From Anisodus tanguticus (Eukaryota > Streptophyta > Magnoliopsida > Solanales > Solanaceae): DNA of 64,000 bases. Below are positions 56,751 to 64,000 of this stretch, in pieces; the first letter of the stretch is position 1; every line of letters starts with the position of its first letter. Location of the stretch: positions 44,232,859 to 44,296,858 of the forward strand of contig CM067547.1 of assembly GCA_034509755.1 (NCBI GenBank). The letters are read 5' to 3'. Under the pieces are notes generated by a model. The model saw only the letters and a list, made by a program, of their open reading frames with translations, had not been told where the DNA came from and searched no databases. The position numbers were made by a program, and so were the translations under genes.

Positions 56751-58205
56751 TACCTTAGGCCGAGGCGTGCTATTCCTTACGCCCTAAAAAAGAACCTCCA
56801 CTTGGATTCATTTAAAGTCTCAAGTTCTTGTTTAGAAAATGTCAGAAAATTTTACTAAATATGTATATATAGTTAACATAAAGAATCAAATTAACGAATA
56901 TCTTCTTTAAAGTGACACTCCATGACACAATGAATTGTGTAGCTCAACTGTCAGGCGCTTCAGCGAGTTCGATCCCTTGCTGCATCAGTTTATTTTATAA
57001 ATGCTTTAGAAAATGAGTACATGTCAATTGTTCGAACCCACATTCTGGAAATTAACAAAATTTAAACCCCTTGGTCCAAAATCACATTAGCTATTATTTC
57101 CAAAACATTCCTGTTATAACATAAAGAAGGATGCATCTCTAATTAATTATTGTGCGGGCCCTTTTTATATAGTAGTAATGTACGTGAATTATGTTTAAAT
57201 GTTTTTTTTTTCATATGGTATTACATTGTTTTAGTTATTATTTTTCATTTTAAAATGTGATACCACTGATAAAAAGTTCTGCGTACGCCACTGAGTATAG
57301 GTTTATATCAAATTTGTAATTACCTTTTGATGATATTGAAAATTGCAAGAGAACACAATGGTCTATTTTTTTCATAGAAAGCAAAATCAGTGTTATGAAT
57401 GAGCAAACTTGGAGCACAAAGATAGACCTCTTACAAGTCCAATCATGAAAAATCGCATGGGGAATAAACATAAATACAAAAGGAATGAAAGTGAAACATA
57501 CCGGGAAGTTGTTATACAAACCTCCAATTCATTTTCATTATCTATCGTCATTTATATTCTAACACAATACCTTTCAATGAAACTATGTCGGACAGGAGGA
57601 AATTCAGAAAGTAATAATAGATCAATGTTGTTGGTGGTTGGGCTGAGTGAATTTCTATAATGTTGGATTCATTGTGAGAACCATTATTTAATAAGTAAAA
57701 CCGAAGATTAGGTTGAATGGGATAACATAGCACATAGTGTCTTGTGGATAAATGAAAAGCTTGCAAGCTATATCGCGTAATTTTTTCTTCAGTTTCTTCT
57801 CTCATTCGTTATAAGCTTGTCAACTTGATGGCTGCAGGTTGTTGGCTGGAGACTAGCACATGAAGATGGGGTGCTTAAGATCTTTATTCGTTTGTGAAGG
57901 AAAAAGAAATTAATCTTAGAACAAGGTAAGAAAATGCTCCAATAAACATCATAGAAAACAACTTACGTCTCCATGGAATCATCCATAGAAGTTCTTCATA
58001 TAAAGAAGAAGAAGAAAAAGGTCCACTTACTGACCCTAAAAAATTGAAAATATTTTGCAGTTATTACTCGCATGAATAGCTCTCTACCATATGATTGTTA
58101 TTACTCACATGAATAGCTCTCTACCATATGATGTATCGAAAGACGCTGAATCTTAGACTACACAAATCATAAAGTGCACAAGTTTCTTCACCTTGTGTTC
58201 AACGC
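56751..58205. other. Stretch without recognised genes, left flank of copia G
   Basis: AT-rich. Small open frames at 57250-57805 exist on both strands but resemble no protein. A tRNA-like pair of boxes near 56938-56975 is discussed under rejected items. It ends with TTCAACGC, whose last five bases are the left target copy of copia G. Confidence 0.5.
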
Positions 58206-58360
58206 TAATAGAGAATATGTTTAATTTCCATATATTATGTAATTATATTATTTTATGTAATTATGTAAACTAGATATTCTCATACACTTAGGTTCGTAAA
58301 TACCAATATATATTGCATTAAAGAGAATACTACAGTCAAGGAGAATTACACAAATCAACA
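58206..58360 (+). repeat. Copia G 5' LTR, 155 bp
   Basis: Starts TAATAGAGAATATG (one change from the TGATAG of its partner) and ends CACAAATCAACA. Confidence 0.9.
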
Positions 58361-58373
58361 CGGTATCAGAGCC
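58361..58373 (+). other. Primer-binding site of copia G
   Basis: CGGTATCAGAGCC, one base changed from TGGTATCAGAGCC. Confidence 0.85.
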
Positions 58374-58434
58374 TCGTTAGGAATCTAGTTCTCTCCCCTA
58401 TCTTTCCTAACCCTAGATCCGGCAGCCTCCTCTC

Positions 58435-59314
58435 TTGCACAACCGACAACCACCTTCACTGTCTTCTACTAAAAATTCCTCCTCCACCCACGAAGTCACA
58501 CATCCTCATCCTACTCCTCCCCATCCTAACACCTTTCATCTGGCCTTTGCCGTGACGAATATCAAGAATTTTATCCCTTTGGTTCTTGATATAGAGGATG
58601 GTCAATACTCATCGTGGGTTGAATTATTTCAAATACATGTTTGTGCCTACAATGGTCTTGACCACATCGATGCCACCACACCCCGTCCATCTGTCATCGA
58701 CACCCCGACGTGGAAAAGAATTGATGCAATCGTCAAACAATAGATATATCCAAGGATTTACTTCATACTATTATGAAGACATGTGCTTCAGTTCACAAAT
58801 TATGAACAAGGCTAGAGGAAATCATTCAAGACAACAAACACACATGTGTCGTGTATCTAAAGGAACAGTTTAATAACACCCGTCTTGAGAATTTTGCTAA
58901 TATGTCCGACTATTTTAAATAATTAAAATTAGTTACAGATTAATTATCTAATGTTGACAATCCAATTTCAGAAAAGAAGATGGTTTGCAACTAATTAATG
59001 GTTTGACAAAGGGTGAGTACGATACATTGGCGACGATGATTCAACAAGCCGATCCCCTCCCTAGCTTCAACAAGGCTCGGTCACAATTGCTATTGGAGGA
59101 GACTAGATGTGCTAAACAAGATGAGCATAATCAACATGCATTGGTGGTTGTTGCACCAATAAACACCACTGCACCCGCCGGACCACCGCAACAGACGGAC
59201 CAACAACAGCAGCGTGGTGGCCGATGTGGTGATAGGGGCCGAGGCCGTAACAACTGGCGTGGAGGAAAAAGAAGAAGATGTAGTGAAAATTCCAATTCTG
59301 GTGGACAGAATTAG
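58435..59314 (+). pseudogene. Copia G: gag
   Basis: First open part 58435-58743: Ser/Pro/His-rich start, then FIPLVLDIEDGQYSSWVELF and TPTWKRIDAIVKQ, the N-terminal gag signature of this copia group, then a stop. The middle (58744-58984) is out of frame. The second open part 58985-59314 has LINGLTKGEYDTLATMIQQ, LPSFNKARSQLLLEETR and a basic Arg/Gly-rich tail (RGGRCGDRGRGRNNWRGG) in place of a CCHC knuckle. RNA binding by RGG-type repeats is an inference. Confidence 0.85.
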
Positions 59315-59610
59315 CAGCCCCAATCCAACGCCAAAGCCCAACACCCCTCTCAGTGGATCAACCCATGCAGTGGCCATCTCCTGGAAAGTGGGCCTCTCCT
59401 ACATGTCCTTACCCAACTGCTCTAGCCCAAAATTTTGGTCAGCGTCAGTAGCCGGGCTTACTGGGCCCTCCTCCAAGCCTACGCTACACGGCCCAACAAC
59501 ATCAGGTCTACTTCTCTCTGGCCCAACAACAACAACAATAACTGTATGGCCCCCTTATGACCCCTATTGAACTGGGCCAGGCCTATAGTACTTTGAATCT
59601 ACAGAAGCCC

Positions 59611-59880
59611 GATGATTCATGGTACATAGATACGGGCGCCACATCCCACCTCACTCATAACTCCGGTAATCTTCCTCAACTATTTAATTTGAGCAATCCT
59701 TAATTTATTTTGGTCAGAAATGGCAATCACATTCCAATTAAAGGCTATGAAACTACTCAAACTCCCCCACCTCCCCTCCCTTTTCCCTAAACAATGTCCT
59801 ATATGCTCCTAACATCATTAAAAACTTATTTTTTTTAGAAATTTGCTAGTGACAATTCTGTGTCTATTGAGTTTGACCCT
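59611..59880 (+). pseudogene. Copia G: aspartic protease
   Basis: WYIDTGATSHLTHNSGNL at 59620 on, D-T-G intact; the end YAPNIIKNLFFLEIC near 59795-59840 is decayed and a stop lies near 59700. Confidence 0.8.
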
Positions 59881-60965
59881 TTTGGTTTTTCTGTGAAGGA
59901 CCTACGTACGGGGACAACTCTTATGAGATACAATAGTATGGGGGACCTATATCCTTTGTCATCAAATTCCTCTACAAGTATCAATCCACCAATCTCTCTC
60001 GCTGCAATCTCTTCATCAACTTGGCACAGTAGACTTGGACACCCGGGAGCACCAGTTTTTAATTTACTTAGAAGTCAAAATCTGATTCAATGTAATAAGG
60101 GGAACTTTACCCACAATTGCTACTCTTGTCCTTTAGGAAATCATGTTAAACTTCCTTTTAAGTAATCTTTGAGTGTAACTTTTTCTCCATTTGATATCAT
60201 TTATGCAGATTTATGGACATCTCTCATTACTAGCAAATTGGGTCATAAGTATTATTTGGAGTTATTAGATGATTTCTCTCATTTTTTTTGGGTTTATCCT
60301 CTCAAATATAAATCCCAAGTTTACTCAATTTTTCTTGAATTCAGAGCATATGTTAAAACTCAGTTTGAAAAGAACATCAAAACTTTTCAATGTGATAATG
60401 GTCGTGAGTTTGATAATTCCCCCTTTCATAAATTTTGTAGGGACAATGGCAGGGTGTTTCGATTTTCTTGCCTCCATACCTCACCTCAAAATGGTAAATC
60501 CGAAAGAATCCTTCACATCATTACTAATATGATTTGTACTATACTCTTTCATGCTTCTCTTCCCCCTTCTTTTTTGGTCTATACATTATACATTGTAGCA
60601 TACACTCTTAATATATTACCAATGCTTACTCTTCAAAAAAAACTCCAACCAAAATTCTCTTCTATCGGATCCCTTCCTATGGTTACCTTCATATTTTTTG
60701 TTGCTTATGCTACCCGAATCTATCCTCCGCCGCTCCTCACAAATTAGCACCTAGGACTACTCCTTGCATTTTCTTGTATTTTCCTTCGAATCATAGGGTG
60801 TATTTATGCTATGATTTGTCCATAAATAAAATTCTAGTCTCTAGCCATGTCATATTTGAGGAGCACATTTTCCCATTCACAAACATCCAAAAATTCCAAG
60901 TCACTGATTATGACTTCCTTGACAATTTGGAAATTCCCCCTCTCATTAGAAATGTCATGCACTGA
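59860..60965 (+). pseudogene. Copia G: GAG-pre-integrase and integrase
   Basis: 59860-60165 has TWHSRLGHPGAPVFNLLRSQ and CYSCPLGNHVKLPFK (HHCC), then one stop. 60169-60747 (192 codons) holds the core: YADLWTSLITS (first Asp), LDDFSHFFWVYPLK, QCDNGREFDN (second Asp) and NGKSERILH (Glu). The DDE triad is present. 60774-60965 is the following conserved block (FPSNHRVYLCYD). A frameshift near 60650 and the stop at 60166 break the chain. Confidence 0.9.
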
Positions 60966-61299
60966 ACTGTAATGGACTCCTCTTCTAGTCCAACTGTTAG
61001 TCAGGCACAACCCGTGCCTCAGACCACTTTCTCTCCCTCCCTTCAGGCTCAACCACAGCACAGGCCTAACTCACCTTTCATTTCCTCTGCGCTGCCAGCC
61101 TCCAGTCAATAACCCACACCGACCAGCTCCATGCCCCAGTCTAACCTCTCTCATCCAAGCCCAAATAAAAAATAGCCCAACCCAAATCAACAAAATTCCA
61201 TCCTTCCAGCCCCTATTCCTACACATCGCATGGAAACACATGCCCATCATGGGATTTTCAAGATGAAATTCCAATTTAACCTCTAAACTAAAGCTATCT

Positions 61300-62079
61300 C
61301 ACCTCTACCTAAAACCCCAAAATTAGTCAAGCTTGACCCAAATTGGAATGCGGCTATGCATGAGGAATTTGATGCGTTCGCTAAACAGCACACTTGGGAT
61401 CTTGTCCCAAAACCAGAGGGGGTCAATGTGATTCGTTGTATGTGGCTATATCGTCACAAATTTAGGGATAGTGGTGATCTTGAACGCAATAAGGCGAGAC
61501 TTTAAATGGCACGGGATAATAAGAGGGAGTTGATTGGGGTGAGACCTTCAGTCTAGTGGTTAAACTAGCTAACATTCGTACTATTTTGAGCATTGCTATG
61601 GTGGGAAGAACTGGCTGATTCATCAACTTGATGTGAAAAATGCATTCTTACATGGTGATTTGAAAGAAACTGTATATATGCATCAACCACCTGGTTTTGT
61701 GCATCCCTCTACTCCTCGGCATGTATGTCATCTTCGAAAGTCACTATATTGCTTGAAAAAAGCCCATCGGGCTTGGTATGAGCGTTTTTCTAATTACATT
61801 TTGCATATTGGTTTCATATGCATCAAAAGTGATAATTCACTTTTCATTTATCATCGAGGTAATGACACTAAATACCTTTTGCTTTGTGTGAATGACATTG
61901 TCTTGAATGCCTCCTCTGATAGCTTGAAAAATGAGATCATTAAATTATTCAAATCTGAAATTGCCATGATGGATTTGGGTAAATTGGGTTATTTCTTGGG
62001 GATTTCCGTGACCAGATCTGAAAATAATATGTTCTTGTGTCAACGTGAGTGTGCAGAAGAGGTTGTTTACAGGTGCTAA
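61300..62079 (+). pseudogene. Copia G: reverse transcriptase
   Basis: LDPNWNAAMHEEFDAF and NVIRCMWLYRHKF, a broken KARL region, then 61633-62079 open with NAFLHGDLKETVYMHQPPGF, RKSLYCLKKAHRAWYE and LLLCVNDIVLNASSD. The catalytic box is CVND where an active enzyme has YVDD, so one catalytic Asp is lost. DLGKLGYFLGISVTRSE follows. Confidence 0.9.
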
Positions 62080-62619
62080 AATGGCCAATTGCAAGATCAT
62101 GCCTACTCCAGTCGAATCTAAGTCAAAGATCAGCGCCTATGAAGGGGATCCGATTCTTGATCATTCTCTTTACAGGAGTCTTGCAAGTGCACTTCAATAT
62201 CTTACCTTCACTAGGCCAGATATTGTCTATGTTATTCAACATGTGTCCTTGTTCATTCATGTACCTAGGGAGCCTCATTTTAACGCTCTTAAATGTATCA
62301 TTCAGTACGTTAAGGGTACTCTTGACTATGGACTACATCTTTATCCATCTGCACTGACCAGGTTGATCTCCTATACAGATGCCGATTGGGGCAGTTGTTC
62401 GGCAACACTTCGATCTACTTCCTCCTATTATGTATTTTTGGATGATAACCTCATTTATTGGTCTGTAAAATGGTAAGCTACGCTTTCCCGTTCGAGTGCA
62501 GAAGCAGAATATAGAGGCGTTGTGAACGTCGTTGCCAAAACTTGTTAGCTTAGAAATCTCCTTCTAGAGCTCCATTGTCCCGTACGTAAGACATCTATTG
62601 TTTAGTGTGATAACGTATC
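62045..62619 (+). pseudogene. Copia G: RT end and RNase H, N-terminal part
   Basis: PTPVESKSKISAYEGD, SALQYLTFTRPDIVYVIQHVS, YTDADWGSCSATLRSTSSYY (first catalytic Asp), then after a stop near 62476 SSAEAEYRGV and a DNVS motif cut at GTATC by the gypsy LTR. Continues in the block at 10690. Confidence 0.9.
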
Positions 62620-63091
62620 TGTAACAGCCGTAGTTTTATACGATAGTTTGAGCAAGTAGACGTATGCAAATAGACCCGCCTTGAAGAATTTTTATCATAG
62701 GATCAAGAGCTCAGTGTATAAAAATGGCGAAGCCCCAAAATAATTTAGGACTTAAAAGTATGACGACCATGATTGGAAATAGTGAGATAAGTCCTAGAAT
62801 TTCAATATCTATGTGGGACCATGATAAAGTTAGGTAATATATGGATCTGGTAGTGGACACGTATTGGGATTTATAAGTTGACATGTGACATTAGTTAGTT
62901 TACAGAGGACATTAGGTTGTTAATGAGTCATAGTACATTTAATGTGTATATGACAAGTGTAAAGTAAGAATATGCCAAATTTGGACACTATCTTTTCCTT
63001 TCTAACTAATCACGTTTGTAGGAGAAACTACATTGTATTATATTAGCTTTTAGTGGACATGTATATTATTTAAATCCAAAAAAAGAAGTAT

Positions 63092-63151
<60 letters not shown>

Positions 63152-64000
63152 CTTCCACCATAAATACATCTAGGTGGGCCCTCCATTTTGTTTGTATGTT
63201 AAATTAATGTTCCATATTTTTAGAAAAGTTATAGTATAACACTTGTGGACTATAATCAGGCACATTTCTAGTAGTGGACGAAGCATTTGTTTCTACTAAA
63301 GTATTCCTAGGATAACTCTTACACACTGCCAATCTCTTTTCCAAATATATAAATATTTCATGTGTAATTACCGCATATCATCAGTACGTAATCCTCGAAA
63401 AGTAGTCCAAACTTCTAATCTCCCCGAAGCAACATAGTTCAGTCATGGTGATCAGATATTAAGCCCAAAAAAGGAGCATCACCTTTGGGGTTGTATGGAA
63501 CCAGTGAGACAACTATTAGTTAAGGAAGAACTCGAGGTTAGGTGTCTATCAGAGGGAGTGAATTTTCATGATTCATTTGAAGGATTGAATCAAGGTATGT
63601 TAAGGCAAATCCTTTTCTTCTTTTGGCATGTTCTAAGTAAGAAACATCAACATAATATTATTCCATAAATGATTCTATTCTTAATAGTTAAGAATATTCA
63701 TGTTATTCATTCCTGTTGTCAAAGCATGTCTAATTACGTTCCTAAATCATTATTGAGGTATATGGAAAAGATGATAGTATTCATAATGTAAATCGGAGGT
63801 GAAGCGATATTACATCACTTCTACAAACTTATAGTTTCTTATTATCATATCATTCATGCATTATATTCATGTACATACCTTGACCTCAAAGGAGTTATAT
63901 ACTCTACTATATGTATGGGATATGAGAAAAGGGAAGGTGTTATAAATGCATACCACCTGCAACTGGTACAGATATACACGATAACGATTATGCCTACAGA
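62620..64000 (+). repeat. Ty3/gypsy LTR start (5' LTR by position), cut by the window's right edge
   Basis: Starts TGTAACAGCCGTAG right after GTATC and matches the first 1.39 kb of the LTR at 8564-10689 with substitutions, a short deletion near 62837 and a long (TA)n at 63094-63148. Its orientation and position in copia G make it the 5' LTR of a nested gypsy element. Confidence 0.9.
63094..63148. repeat. (TA)n microsatellite, longest in the window
   Basis: About 27 TA units inside the gypsy LTR; the partner LTR has only a mixed TATATACTACTATATATG there (about 9070-9088). Confidence 0.95.

Larger units (their letters stand above)
58206..62619 (+). mobile_element. Copia element G, 5' part (split by a gypsy LTR at 62620)
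   Basis: 5' LTR, primer site, gag, protease, integrase, linker, RT and most of RNase H, ending at TGATAACGTATC inside RNase H where a gypsy LTR begins. The rest of the element is at 10690-11094. Total of the two parts is 4.8 kb, normal for short-LTR Ale/Retrofit-type copia elements. Left target copy AACGC (58201-58205). Confidence 0.9.

Noticed and set aside
56936..56980. tRNA-like A and B box motifs (TAGCTCAACTG, GTTCGATCC), possibly a SINE head or tRNA gene
   Set aside because: The boxes are only about 20 bases apart, no cloverleaf can be drawn, and no body, tail or target duplication follows.
57250..57805. Overlapping small open frames on both strands
   Set aside because: Short, low-complexity hydrophobic translations with no motif and no neighbouring gene structure.
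1..64000. A previously undescribed defence system, operon or gene cluster
   Set aside because: All recognisable coding sequence is retroelement, transposase or RING ligase, and nearly all is broken; the novelty here is in genome structure, not in a new gene system.

Overview
This window is nuclear DNA from a flowering plant, most likely a member of the nightshade family (Solanaceae). It has no bacterial gene layout, almost no open coding sequence and a dense, nested load of LTR retrotransposons. The Solanaceae call rests on a SINE at 17361-17523, a SINE tail at 11850-11931 and Ty3/gypsy LTRs, all of which I recognise as the kinds common in that family; this is recall, not a search. The only non-transposon genes I can support are two broken copies of a BOI/SBP1-type RING E3 ubiquitin ligase.

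Layout, left to right. 1-3854 is the 5' half of a minus-strand Ty1/copia element cut by the window edge. 3855-5942 is a segment (A) that recurs at 44190-46260 (A'); it holds an orphan gag-like tail and the start of a gypsy LTR that runs on to about 7015. 7072-10689 is the 3' part of a gypsy element (integrase, chromodomain-like tail, 2.1 kb 3' LTR), followed directly by the 3' end of a small copia element (G, 10690-11094). 11932-18724 and 36640-36925 hold three copies of a local module (R1-R3). R1 carries a small copia insertion (H, 12391-16720) and RING pseudogene copy 1. R2 leads into RING copy 2, which is split by two large copia elements of one family, C (+, 18725-25976) and D (-, 26044-34582), leaving a 67-base piece of the gene between them. 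The remaining exons lie at 34583-35391. Then follow a MITE (35674-36553), a hAT relic (37233-38765), a copia fragment E (39298-42050), segment A', a third member of the C/D family with perfect target duplications (F, 47982-56745), and the 5' four-fifths of copia G (58206-62619), interrupted by a gypsy 5' LTR (62620-64000).

The most striking structure is that copia G and the gypsy element nested in it occur as two complementary halves in the wrong order. The 3' half is at 7.1-11.1 kb and the 5' half at 58.2-64 kb, both on the + strand. The gypsy ends carry the same 5-base target duplication (GTATC) and the copia ends a nearly matching one (AACGC/AATGC). Together with A/A' this suggests the window spans the join of a large tandem duplication (or an assembly duplication), with a unit of tens of kb.

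Nothing here looks like a working operon or pathway. The coding content is retrotransposon gag, protease, integrase, reverse transcriptase and RNase H, almost all with stops or frameshifts. I found no tRNA, rRNA or CRISPR array. Junction coordinates are read by eye: those supported by target duplications should be exact to a base or two, the others to a few tens of bases.
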